Source: a virus. From it: a stretch of 34,452 nt of DNA. A model generated the notes under the pieces. That model was not told the DNA's origin and searched no databases. It saw nothing but the letters and a program-made list of their open reading frames with translations. Made by a program: the position numbers and the translations under genes. The DNA lies in the IMG/VR virus record IMGVR_UViG_3300020564_000008, positions 1-34,452 of that record. One strand, given 5' to 3'. Shown one piece after another: positions 15,301-24,740 of this stretch. Numbering within the stretch: the stretch's first letter is position 1; the number at the start of each line of letters is the position of its first letter.

Positions 15301-16414
15301 TGGTAGATATAATGATAGTTTTACAGCGCCAACATTGCCTTTTGCAAATAGTGGACCAATCATTGCTCCAAATGCACCAACTAATTTATCAGCAACCGCT
15401 GGAAATCAACAAGTTTCACTTTCTTGGACTGCCCCATTAAGAAATGGTGGAGCTAGCATAACAGATTATGCAGTTCAATACTCAAGTGATAATGGTAACA
15501 CATGGACAACATTTAGTGATGGAACTAGTTCAAGTACTTCAGCTACAGTTACTGGATTAACAAATGCTACAGCTTACAAGTTCAGGGTAGCAGCAATTAA
15601 TTCTGCCGGAACTGGTCAATATACATCCGCAGTAGATGCTGTGCCAAATGAAGCAATAACAATTACAACTCAACCACTAAATGATTATGGAACAACTGGT
15701 AGTCAGAATGTAACCCTAAGTGTTACAGCGTCTGGTGGCGGTGGAAGCTTGGTATATCAATGGCAGTATTTCGGACCAAATTACGACATTGGCGAATACG
15801 ACTACCTCTGGCGCAACATCCCCGGAGCAACCTCGTCTTCGTACACGACCAATGGCAACACAATGTCAGGCTCCAATTTGCTCAGTTATGATTTTTATTA
15901 CGCTGGAAGTGCAAAACTTCGTTGCGCTATTTCTCCAGCTAGCGGTGGCTCGCCAACATACACAGATATTGTACGCTTTCTTCAGTTGGACATTCTTCAC
16001 TCTCCATATATTTACTGGGAAGGCAATCAGGGCAATTATCCCAATTATGGACAACCACAGACATTTGTCCCTGCTAGCGGAGAAAATCTGATACTCAACT
16101 TATCCGATTACGGAATGTCAAGTCCAGACGTATCTTGGTACACAGGCAATGATAAAACCATTAAAGTACAAGTTGCTACCACTGGACATACAGACAGTGC
16201 CGATTGGACTGATTTGTACACAGTTGACCAACGCCAGTATTTATACTTATATGGTCATGCAATTACGCCATCCACAGGCACAAAATATTACCGTGCCATC
16301 GTCGTTCATAAATGGCCCTACACGGTCAACAACAGCACACAATCCGCTACATACGCAACGCCATATACTTGGCCGCGTTATGCGTATGATGTAGTACAAG
16401 TTACATGGCCATAA
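12377..16414 (+). CDS. giant modular fibre/adhesin (1345 aa) with LamG-like, fibronectin III and Ig-like domains
   Basis: The largest protein in the window. Residues about 1-345 form an N-terminal part not related to the other fibres (starts MPIKFGNVGISGIVCTNASS) with long helical stretches. Three poly-Thr linkers (13420-13612, 14035-14140, 14461-14600) separate two small beta-rich modules: one with many Trp and Cys (13620-14030) and one of the NGvY...W type (14146-14455). Then come a LamG-like domain (about 14610-15350, YTLEFWWKI, WAHVAISRTSGQTKVFINGQ, AYVDDLRYTVGIGRY), a fibronectin III domain (about 15370-15650, APTNLSATAGNQQVSLSW) and an Ig-like domain (about 15655-15990, LVYQWQYFG). The C-terminal 140 residues are unassigned and Tyr/Trp-rich. 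Likely a host-binding fibre. The middle and end are GC-richer than the start. Confidence 0.82.
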   Translation: MPIKFGNVGISGIVCTNASSILADISGVAITNSLGQLVGTITLPRNFTKLKSEGSRIVGFNITGIRDDLLVPFTKSTSGEDLTFNRSDIIDFVSYEPDGLVIESNEYSIDLDSNEPVNFKFYYPFNQDKFAPDKTLIASNISSLLYFLQQQDADASSTIQNAFNFNINDFISPSGDDISIASGSVTQAIEASKRISVLVQATTSSVQGVSELDCFQALATNVASETTARSGVQTFFEEKSSGIILSTIASASGLASIDELPQEIINQTINLADNINYISNKDIENYDRGNEISSLVLVQNLLQQGIDLKDSNTTVASTISQQVETIASGILGENYVQSCDIVISDGNSTTTTTSTTTSTTTTEPTTTTTTTAEPTTTTTTEAPTTTTTTTTTTTTTTTAEPTTTTTTAAPATINEVVITSVPASFSNVMGYPSEYSLVGQHFCRTNNSNNWFNRGVIALMNPPWFGDACTCGDNPNDCIFSGEHSFVFTSWPHWQTGEPDSWTGWLFYLGNAPVVFNNSQDSTNVPTTGWKDSSDGIGNPNASASSFSLTASGSPTTTTTTAAPTTTTTTTTTTAEPTTTTTTTAAPGGETLTVSGLTGEQSGANGVYVQAGTYNGKPYYAKGSYVQTTYEPFVNGEYIIIWGAFGPLWNWYNNETGSPIATNTSNTSTPPTTDNPGTDYWCCPDGDLIVTSGGSATTTTTTTTAEPTTTTTTVAPTTTTTTTTTTAEPTTTTTTTTTASPGEDPYYQKVELLAHFDSDNMNGSNPKDNSIANRQIYMNKGIITTSDHSPIDPNGSVYYTYGGSSPFPLMAYGAGLNAGTGDYTLEFWWKIIDGAGFLTHKTEGNAPGDHWLRVVNNINGSKAISCQYLNPSPYQLDTIWSVSIQSIVNQWAHVAISRTSGQTKVFINGQQATLGISNSENPFSLTASSATDSSVMDFPSTNYGGNDHIAMVFFIEDGSTPIQAYVDDLRYTVGIGRYNDSFTAPTLPFANSGPIIAPNAPTNLSATAGNQQVSLSWTAPLRNGGASITDYAVQYSSDNGNTWTTFSDGTSSSTSATVTGLTNATAYKFRVAAINSAGTGQYTSAVDAVPNEAITITTQPLNDYGTTGSQNVTLSVTASGGGGSLVYQWQYFGPNYDIGEYDYLWRNIPGATSSSYTTNGNTMSGSNLLSYDFYYAGSAKLRCAISPASGGSPTYTDIVRFLQLDILHSPYIYWEGNQGNYPNYGQPQTFVPASGENLILNLSDYGMSSPDVSWYTGNDKTIKVQVATTGHTDSADWTDLYTVDQRQYLYLYGHAITPSTGTKYYRAIVVHKWPYTVNNSTQSATYATPYTWPRYAYDVVQVTWP
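13420..13612 (+). repeat. poly-Thr linker tract
   Basis: About 190 bases of ACN codons broken by Glu-Pro, Ala-Pro and Ser, for example TAEPTTTT and TEAPTTTT. It is the longest of the nine tracts. The complementary strand gives a poly-Val open frame that is an artefact. Confidence 0.9.
14035..14140 (+). repeat. poly-Thr linker tract
   Basis: ACN codons with AAP and AEP interruptions link the Trp/Cys-rich module to the NGvY-type module of the 1345-residue fibre. Confidence 0.88.
14461..14600 (+). repeat. poly-Thr linker tract
   Basis: ACN codons with AEP, VAP and ASP interruptions lie directly before the LamG-like domain of the 1345-residue fibre. Confidence 0.88.
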
Positions 16415-16428
16415 ACAAGGAATAAAAC

Positions 16429-16692
16429 ATGACATTAAATACTCCACTAACATTGACAATAAACAACGAACAAATCGAAGTATCAAGCCTAGACGTTCTA
16501 ATCATGGATCATGAATCTAAAAAAATAGCTTTGGCTAGATTGGGTCCAGCTTTTATGCCACTAATTTTATGGCGTGGCGATGATTATGATGCCGCTGGCG
16601 ATTATACTCAAGCTCAAGTAGAAACAAGAATACTAGAATTATTGGGAAATAACCCGCAAGAAAAACTACAATCTTTAGTTATACAAGGATAA
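16429..16692 (+). CDS. small protein between fibre genes (87 aa)
   Basis: Unrecognised 87-residue acidic protein, MTLNTPLTLTINNEQIEVSS at the N-terminus, followed by LDVLIMDHESKKIALARLGP and a C-terminal helix (QVETRILELLGNNPQEKLQSL). No secretion signal or membrane helix. It has AAGGA (16417-16421) before the ATG and is preceded and followed by giant fibre genes with very short gaps. Size and position fit a fibre assembly chaperone, or a connector, of the kind that often accompanies large phage fibres. That role is inferred from context only. Confidence 0.7.
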   Translation: MTLNTPLTLTINNEQIEVSSLDVLIMDHESKKIALARLGPAFMPLILWRGDDYDAAGDYTQAQVETRILELLGNNPQEKLQSLVIQG

Positions 16693-16696
16693 AACA

Positions 16697-18985
<2,289 letters not shown>

Positions 18986-19003
18986 CTCATTAAGAAATAA
19001 AAC

Positions 19004-21934
19004 ATGTCAACATCAGACGTAGTAATAAATATAGTCCCAAATAAAGATGAAGTTGCTAATAACAACGTTGTGGTAACTTGTCAAAAAACTGGTGCTTATA
19101 AAACCGTAGACAATACGGCCAATAAGAAGCCAGAAACAGTGCGGGCTATAGAATTAGATTATACTGACCGTTTTAATAAGAAACGTCCAAGTTTTGGTAT
19201 AGTGCCAACAGTGGCCGCTTTACCAACAACAACAACCACAACCACAACAACTACCACAACAACGCCGGAACCAAACTGTGCTAATTCAATTGCCAGCGTT
19301 AGAATGATGGGATGGTATGCTGGTGATCGAATTCTTTCTCCCATTGGATATGCTCCATATGGACGAGAAACTTATGTCTATGGAGACGAAGTGGTTCGAT
19401 ATGAAACAGGTGTGTGGCTTTATATTAATGCTGGGGCAGAGATTGTTAGAGCATATAGTGATGCAGAACGGCCTTGGTTAGTAGATTGGCCTTCTCCTTA
19501 TGCTGCTGAGAAAATTTGTGATCCTACGGTAACAACAACAACCACTACCACTACAACTACTACCCTTCCACCAAATCCATTTCTTTATGGCCTAGATGTT
19601 GATGGGAGCATATTCGAAATTGACGTAGTAAATAAATCATTTAATATGATAGATAGATCTCCAACTGAAACACGATTACCTTATAGACAATTAAATTCTA
19701 ATGGTATATCGTATGACCCAGTAAGAGATCACATATTTTACTTTTCTAAAGTTACGGACGCCACTGGCGCAATTGATCCACTCTACACAGCTTTTTACCA
19801 TGTAGACAACAAAGGCGTTAAGAGCTTGATGTTATCAACAACAAAATACGCAGGATCAATACCTCAATGTGCCGCTTATTACAATAATGCTCTATGGATA
19901 TTTGATCCAACAAATCCCGGAATAATACACAAGTGGAATTTAAACTATTCAAGAGAAATTCCATTTTTGGGAAATGCAGATTTAACAGAGTACACCATAA
20001 ATGTCAACTTTACATCAGAGATCAACCCGGAAGGCGAAAATCTATTAAATGAAGTAAACGACGTAGCTATCGATTTTAATACAGGCATAATGTATGGCGT
20101 TACAGTAGCTGTGAATGGTGGAATATTTTTCTCAATTAATCTTAACAATCCATCAAATACATTTACCGTTATACGAGAGTTTGACGGGCCTTCTAGTGAA
20201 ACATTTTCCCCCGGTGGATATACTATTCCTCAATTAGCATTTAACACAAATTATAGCACACTATATTTTCACGTATATGACACTGGTGTGTGGTTCACAA
20301 TAGACAAAACAAATGGAAATATAACACCTTTAAACTTTACTTCAATGCTTAGTTCAAGGCTTGGTAATAAAGGTTTTATAGATATAGCTGGAGCCAGACC
20401 ATTATCAAGAATACCATCTGGTAGTTATACTTTACAGCCTTGGGAACTCACAGTAGAAACAACTAGCATAAATCAAAACTTTAGTCTTGGTTTCATTGGA
20501 ACTGACATTGATATGAATATAGATTGGGGAGATGGTGTGGTAGAGCGATCTAAATTTGTTTTTTTTCAAAATAACCAGCGTAGAACTATAGGAGCGAGTC
20601 ATACATACGCCAATGCTGGAACTTATACAGTTAAAATCAAAGGCAATCTTGGAACTGATGGGACGATTTTAGTAAGTGGTACTAACCAAGCTAAAGCAAG
20701 ACTTAAATCAGTTGGGGTTATACCAATAATCCCCGGTTTATCAAACTTTAGGGAAATGTTCCGAGGATGTACCGGTTTAACAAATCTTCCAGAAAATCTA
20801 TTTGTAAACTATCCAGATCTAAATAAAAACGTGTTTGATAGCACATTTGCTAGCTGCTCTGGTCTTACATCCATTCCTGCAAATCTATTTAAAAACCAGA
20901 TTAATCTTGGCAAGTCTGCTTTTTATGCAACGTTTAATAATTGCACGGGCTTAACAAGCATCCCAGAAAATCTATTTAGATATAACACATCTGTTGGATC
21001 AGCATCTTTCAATTCTACTTTTTCAGGATGCACATCTTTAAGTAGTATTCCAGCAGACATTTTTAGATATAACACGGGCGTAGATAGCTTATCATTCGTT
21101 GGAGTGTTTGATAAAGTAACAATTCCAACATCTACATATAATGGCATATTGGCATCATTAAATACATATCTTGGATCAAAAACTGGTATGAAATTTAATG
21201 CTGGTAATTCAAAAAGTAGCGGAAGCGGAACTACCGCTAGAGACGCCTTGGTATCAAACAGGTGGACAATTCTAGATGGTTCAGACTTGGTGTTACATTT
21301 AGATTCACAAAACTCAAATAGCTATGCAGGGTCTGGCATAGTGTGGAATGACCTCAGTGGATTCAACAACAACGCCAAGCTAATTAATGGTGCATACTAT
21401 AATGGTCAACACATGATATTCGATGGCAGCAATGATTATGCAGAAGTTTTACACAATGCTTACCTTAATGACTGCTTGAATTCAAATTTTACATTTGATA
21501 TATGGGTATTTATGAATAATCCACAAATAAGACCGTTTGGTAAAATTATTTCTAAAGGGGGATATTTTGCTCCCGGTTTTAATGGTATCAGCTTGGCAAC
21601 AAATAACAGTGTTGTTTCAGCATTTTGGCAATACAGAACTTCAACCGGTTCAGTTTCTACGCTGCTTGGAACAAGCTTGACTTCTAATGGTTGGACCAAC
21701 CTTGTTTACACAAGATCAAATGGCGTGTTGTCGCTATATAAAAACGGACAATTTGTTAGTTCCGTCAATAATACGTATGATTTAAGATCTAACTATAACT
21801 TGAGAATAGGATCAAATTATCAACCCGACAATCAATCAAAACAAAAAGTTGCAGTTTTAAAACAATATAGAACAAGTCTTACATCATCAGAAATATTGGC
21901 AAACTATAATGCGCTCTCAAGCAGATTCGTGTAA
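19004..21934 (+). CDS. modular fibre/adhesin (976 aa) with propeller-like, PKD-like, BspA-like and LamG-like domains
   Basis: A 976-residue fibre-like protein. Residues 1-65 (SDVVINIVPNKDEVANN, CQKTGAYKTVDNTANK, ELDYTDRF) match the separate 72-residue protein just downstream. Two poly-Thr linkers (19209-19264, 19530-19566) flank a small Trp/Tyr-rich module. Then comes a region of about 280 residues rich in repeated strands (LYGLDVDGSIFEIDVV, VAIDFNTGIMYGVT) that looks like a propeller. A PKD-like domain has IDWGDG and SHTYANAGTYTVKIKG. About four BspA-like leucine-rich repeats follow, of the form F..CtgLtsIPenLF (20740-21110). A C-terminal LamG-like domain has VWNDLSG, MIFDGSNDYAEV and LSLYKNGQFVSSV. 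The upstream ribosome site is weak (AAGAAATAAAAC). Likely host-surface binding. Confidence 0.82.
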   Translation: MSTSDVVINIVPNKDEVANNNVVVTCQKTGAYKTVDNTANKKPETVRAIELDYTDRFNKKRPSFGIVPTVAALPTTTTTTTTTTTTTPEPNCANSIASVRMMGWYAGDRILSPIGYAPYGRETYVYGDEVVRYETGVWLYINAGAEIVRAYSDAERPWLVDWPSPYAAEKICDPTVTTTTTTTTTTTLPPNPFLYGLDVDGSIFEIDVVNKSFNMIDRSPTETRLPYRQLNSNGISYDPVRDHIFYFSKVTDATGAIDPLYTAFYHVDNKGVKSLMLSTTKYAGSIPQCAAYYNNALWIFDPTNPGIIHKWNLNYSREIPFLGNADLTEYTINVNFTSEINPEGENLLNEVNDVAIDFNTGIMYGVTVAVNGGIFFSINLNNPSNTFTVIREFDGPSSETFSPGGYTIPQLAFNTNYSTLYFHVYDTGVWFTIDKTNGNITPLNFTSMLSSRLGNKGFIDIAGARPLSRIPSGSYTLQPWELTVETTSINQNFSLGFIGTDIDMNIDWGDGVVERSKFVFFQNNQRRTIGASHTYANAGTYTVKIKGNLGTDGTILVSGTNQAKARLKSVGVIPIIPGLSNFREMFRGCTGLTNLPENLFVNYPDLNKNVFDSTFASCSGLTSIPANLFKNQINLGKSAFYATFNNCTGLTSIPENLFRYNTSVGSASFNSTFSGCTSLSSIPADIFRYNTGVDSLSFVGVFDKVTIPTSTYNGILASLNTYLGSKTGMKFNAGNSKSSGSGTTARDALVSNRWTILDGSDLVLHLDSQNSNSYAGSGIVWNDLSGFNNNAKLINGAYYNGQHMIFDGSNDYAEVLHNAYLNDCLNSNFTFDIWVFMNNPQIRPFGKIISKGGYFAPGFNGISLATNNSVVSAFWQYRTSTGSVSTLLGTSLTSNGWTNLVYTRSNGVLSLYKNGQFVSSVNNTYDLRSNYNLRIGSNYQPDNQSKQKVAVLKQYRTSLTSSEILANYNALSSRFV
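19209..19264 (+). repeat. poly-Thr linker tract
   Basis: About 13 Thr codons after LP and before PEP separate the N-terminal attachment module from a small Trp-rich module. Confidence 0.88.
19530..19566 (+). repeat. poly-Thr linker tract, last of nine
   Basis: About 12 Thr codons followed by LPP, directly before the propeller-like part of the 976-residue fibre. The LPP end resembles that of the first tract in the RCC1 fibre. Confidence 0.88.
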
Positions 21935-21940
21935 TCTAGT

Positions 21941-21969
21941 TTGCGGTTGCTGTGGTATGCTAGTATAAT
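21941..21969 (+). promoter_or_regulatory. sigma-70-type promoter after the fibre genes
   Basis: TTGCGG (21941-21946) and TATAAT (21964-21969) are 17 bases apart in the short gap after the last giant fibre. As at the two promoters near the left end, the ribosome site AAAGGAG (21974-21980) begins where transcription would start. Confidence 0.6.
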
Positions 21970-21987
21970 ACTTAAAGGAGTCCCAAA

Positions 21988-22206
21988 ATGGCAGTAACAA
22001 CAGTCGATGTGGTCACTAATGTAGTGCCAAGTAATGAAACAATTAAAAACGCAACAACTGTAGTCAATTGCTACAGAACGGGCGCATATAATATATCTGA
22101 TGCAACATATCAAAAATCCGTAACATACAACGCTATGGAAACAAAGTACACATCTAGGTTTGATGATCTTGGATTTTATAACTCTGTAGACGGCGGGAAC
22201 CCATGA
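21988..22206 (+). CDS. small protein related to the N-terminus of the upstream fibre (72 aa)
   Basis: A 72-residue protein whose whole length aligns with the first 65 residues of the 976-residue fibre: both have a DVV.N.VP segment, N..TVV.C..TGAY, a D.T..K segment and E..YT.RFD. It therefore looks like a free copy of that fibre's attachment or capping module. It may compete for the same site, serve as an adaptor, or be the remnant of a fibre that lost its distal part. AAAGGAG lies eight bases before the ATG and a promoter lies just upstream. Its stop overlaps the lipoprotein start (ATGA). Confidence 0.78.
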   Translation: MAVTTVDVVTNVVPSNETIKNATTVVNCYRTGAYNISDATYQKSVTYNAMETKYTSRFDDLGFYNSVDGGNP

Positions 22207-22559
22207 AATATTTAATGTGTTTGCTTTTATTGGTCGCTTTAACAGGATGTGCCGCAACAAACTGTTGTTATCTGCCAACAGCGGATATCACAGAAATGTA
22301 CGCTCAATATATTGACGAATGGAAGAGTCAAGCAAAAACTGCATTCGAAGAAGCTGAAACAAAAGTCTTCGTGGTTGCTCCAAAACCAGACGTTGTTGTG
22401 GGGCCAGACGAAGATCCAGCTAAATGCGTATGCAAAGGAACTGGAGTAATTATACATGGAGATGGACATAAAACACCATGCCCATTCCATAGCAAAAGTA
22501 CTTCAAAAACAAAATCGGTATTAGAATCAAAAGGCTTGATAATTCAACAATCAAATTAG
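22203..22559 (+). CDS. lipoprotein with CxCxGxG...CPxH motif
   Basis: A 118-residue lipoprotein. The N-terminus MKYLMCLLLLVALTGC is a signal peptide with a lipobox (Leu13-Thr14-Gly15-Cys16), so Cys16 should be lipidated after export. A helical segment follows (TEMYAQYIDEWKSQAKTAFEEAE). The C-terminal part has CVCKGTGVIIHGDGHKTPCPFH, a spacing that resembles half of a DnaJ-type zinc finger and could bind one metal ion. Phage lipoproteins include outer spanins and superinfection-exclusion proteins; this one is not Pro-rich like most spanins and the zinc-like motif is unusual. It is followed by two membrane-anchored proteins that could be partners. Export is well supported; the function is not known. 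Confidence 0.8.
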   Translation: MKYLMCLLLLVALTGCAATNCCYLPTADITEMYAQYIDEWKSQAKTAFEEAETKVFVVAPKPDVVVGPDEDPAKCVCKGTGVIIHGDGHKTPCPFHSKSTSKTKSVLESKGLIIQQSN

Positions 22560-22574
22560 TTACTGGAGAAAAAG

Positions 22575-22868
22575 ATGCAAATTGAAACTATTCTAAAGAT
22601 AGCGGCTCTATCTATTGGCGCTCTTATTATTTTGTCAAACTTTGTGCGTGTTGATAGCTTGCTAGCTAGAATACTACCAAAGAAAAAGGTAAAGCCACTA
22701 GCAGAAGTCACAGTGGACACCAAAGAAGATGAAAAATTTCTACACATCATCAACTTGTGGTATCAACTAAAAGATAATTGTCACTCATACGGTTTACAAC
22801 TAGCCGTTGAAAAACTTGACGAAGTATTCCCACTGCTAAATAAGGCTGAGGAGAAAACAAATGGCTAA
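22575..22868 (+). CDS. single-helix membrane protein (97 aa)
   Basis: Unrecognised. Residues 6-24 (ILKIAALSIGALIILSNFV) form one N-terminal membrane helix, then a basic patch (LPKKKVKP) and a soluble helical tail of about 55 residues (DEKFLHIINLWYQLKDNC, LAVEKLDEVFPLL). The positive patch after the helix suggests the tail is cytoplasmic. GGAG lies before the ATG. The end overlaps the next start by eight bases. Its place between a lipoprotein and another membrane protein suggests an envelope-associated group, with lysis or exclusion as options. Confidence 0.72.
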   Translation: MQIETILKIAALSIGALIILSNFVRVDSLLARILPKKKVKPLAEVTVDTKEDEKFLHIINLWYQLKDNCHSYGLQLAVEKLDEVFPLLNKAEEKTNG

Positions 22869-23328
22869 AAACGCTATCGCCGTGCTGTTAATTATGTACG
22901 GCATATTTGGTAATAGTTTATTTACTCCAAATAAGCCAGTTGTTCCAACGCCACCATCACCGCCACCAATATCAATTCTGAACATTGACAAGCCAACCGA
23001 TGCGGTTTTGTCTAAGGTGCAGAAGTTTTCAGATGTAGTTACAGACCCAACAGATAGAGCTAAGTTAGCTATATTTAATCATCAGTTTGCCAAGAATGTC
23101 CTTGGTTATGAAGCGCACTTACAACAAGTTAATGACGTTTATACCTTGGCTGGTAAAAGCTTTTTCAAAGATTCTATGCGTGGCAAGTATAAAGAATTGC
23201 CCGACATGATCATTGGACTAATTCAAGATACCACCACAGACGAAAACCACGTTCTAACATCAAGTGAAAAAAACCAAATTAGTGAAAACTTTATGGGAGT
23301 TGCTTGGGTTCTTATTCAGAAAAAGTAA
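22861..23328 (+). CDS. membrane- or export-associated hypothetical protein with Pro-rich hinge (155 aa)
   Basis: Unrecognised. The N-terminus MAKNAIAVLLIMYGIFGNSLF is a short hydrophobic segment that could be a membrane anchor or uncleaved signal. It is followed by a proline-rich hinge (VVPTPPSPPPISIL) and a helical domain of about 110 residues with no Cys (LAIFNHQFAKNVLGYEAHL, FKDSMRGKYKELPDMIIGL). GAGGAG precedes the ATG with good spacing. The anchor-hinge-domain plan is common in phage envelope proteins, but no family match can be claimed. Confidence 0.7.
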   Translation: MAKNAIAVLLIMYGIFGNSLFTPNKPVVPTPPSPPPISILNIDKPTDAVLSKVQKFSDVVTDPTDRAKLAIFNHQFAKNVLGYEAHLQQVNDVYTLAGKSFFKDSMRGKYKELPDMIIGLIQDTTTDENHVLTSSEKNQISENFMGVAWVLIQKK

Positions 23329-23330
23329 TT

Positions 23331-24053
23331 ATGACACAAGTTGCACTAGTATGTATTGCTAAAAATGAAGATAAGTACATAGATGAATGGATACGTTACA
23401 ATTTCAAGCTCGGATTTAACAGTATCTATATTTATGCGAATGATTGGGAATTTTCTTACGACCACCCAAATGTAACAACATTCCGCATATCTGGAATCCA
23501 ACAGCAAGTCCCAGCATACAACCATTTTATTGACCAATTTAATTGGAAGTATGATTGGGCTGCTTTTTTTGATGTTGACGAATTTCTAGTTTTGAAAAAG
23601 CACAAAAATATTCAAGAGCTTTTATCAGACTATACTGACCACCCCGCATTGGGAATCAATTGGTATTTTTTTGGCAGTAATGGTCACGAAAAAATATCTG
23701 ATGACCACTCCGTAATAAATAGATTTACCAAAAGGCAAAGTGTACCAAATAAACACATCAAAACAATAGCAAAACTACCATGCTCACACATGGTCGATGT
23801 TCATAATTTAATGCACTGCGATTGGGTTGATACGAATAAAAACCCACACCGTGGCCCGTTTAATGAAGACTTGGTTGTAGATGTTGCCCACATCAATCAT
23901 TATTTTACAAAAAGCAAAGAAGAATTCACACACAAGGTAAATCGCGGAAGAGCGGACACAAACTATAAACGAGACATGTCTGAATATGATGACGAAAAAA
24001 ACTGGAATGAAGTAGAAGATTTAAGTGCGTATAATTTTTACCACAACTTATAG
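23331..24053 (+). CDS. glycosyltransferase, GT2/GT92-like
   Basis: A 240-residue GT-A type glycosyltransferase. It starts MTQVALVCIAKNEDKYIDEW, the KNE..yi.EW segment shared by GT92-like and related GT2 enzymes, then LGFNSIYIYANDWE. The metal-binding DxD motif is present as FFDVDEFL (Asp81, Asp83). Later INHYFTKSKEEFTHKVNRGRAD matches the Y..KS.EEf..K..rG segment typical of these enzymes. I chose the ATG at 23331; the frame runs on to a TTG at 23304 but that lies within the previous gene. This is the third glycosyltransferase gene in the window and sits directly after the fibre region. Its acceptor is unknown. Confidence 0.86.
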   Translation: MTQVALVCIAKNEDKYIDEWIRYNFKLGFNSIYIYANDWEFSYDHPNVTTFRISGIQQQVPAYNHFIDQFNWKYDWAAFFDVDEFLVLKKHKNIQELLSDYTDHPALGINWYFFGSNGHEKISDDHSVINRFTKRQSVPNKHIKTIAKLPCSHMVDVHNLMHCDWVDTNKNPHRGPFNEDLVVDVAHINHYFTKSKEEFTHKVNRGRADTNYKRDMSEYDDEKNWNEVEDLSAYNFYHNL

Positions 24054-24061
24054 GTGTTATT

Positions 24062-24697
24062 ATGATAGATCTTACTCAAATAGAAACAATGTTGAATAGC
24101 ATATTCAATGATGGATTTGATCTTAACGGAACAAAGGTTGCTTGCAAGTCGCCAGCACAAATTACTGTTAGCTCAGTTGATGCTGACTATATCACAATAG
24201 ATTTTAACAACAATTTACCAAGAGCAACAGTTAAAAAGATTATTTCATTAAGCTTAGACATTGAGGGTGTAATATTTAAGAAAGACTCTGGAACAATAAG
24301 ACTAAGGCATTTTCCAGATATCAACTTTGATTATGTCAAAGAAAGCAAAGCGGTAGGGGCTTACGAGATTGATAGTGTTGATTTTGCAGATATTGAGGCA
24401 GAAATAGGCCAGCAGTACGATGACGAGAACAGAAAAAAGTTAGCAGACAAGTGCTTGCAATACGCTAAAGAATGGGCTACAATAGCTAACTACGGAGGCG
24501 TCTCTTTCAAGGATTGCAATTTTGCTGAACAGCAAAGCATGAAGAGACAGTGCCAAAGCTTCGTCAAAGAAAGCTTAATGAACGATGAAGAGATAAAGTA
24601 TGGATCTATAATTCTCACGTTCATATTGCTTCAAATCATATTGCCAATTATTATCAAATGGATTGTTGAAAGAGTTTTCAAAAGACTCTTTAATTGA
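24062..24697 (+). CDS. hypothetical protein with C-terminal membrane anchor (211 aa)
   Basis: Unrecognised. Residues 1-175 are soluble and mixed alpha/beta (DADYITIDFNNNLPRATVKKIISLSLDIEGV), with a basic-acidic helical middle. Residues about 182-201 (SIILTFILLQIILPIIIKWI) form a C-terminal membrane helix followed by a basic tail (ERVFKRLFN), so the protein is a tail-anchored type with its body in the cytoplasm. AGGTG precedes the ATG. It lies between a glycosyltransferase and the ribonucleotide reductase genes. No functional clue beyond membrane attachment. Confidence 0.75.
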   Translation: MIDLTQIETMLNSIFNDGFDLNGTKVACKSPAQITVSSVDADYITIDFNNNLPRATVKKIISLSLDIEGVIFKKDSGTIRLRHFPDINFDYVKESKAVGAYEIDSVDFADIEAEIGQQYDDENRKKLADKCLQYAKEWATIANYGGVSFKDCNFAEQQSMKRQCQSFVKESLMNDEEIKYGSIILTFILLQIILPIIIKWIVERVFKRLFN

Positions 24698-24740
24698 ACA
24701 TAATACAAGTCACCCCTGAAATACTACAAGGAAAATATTC

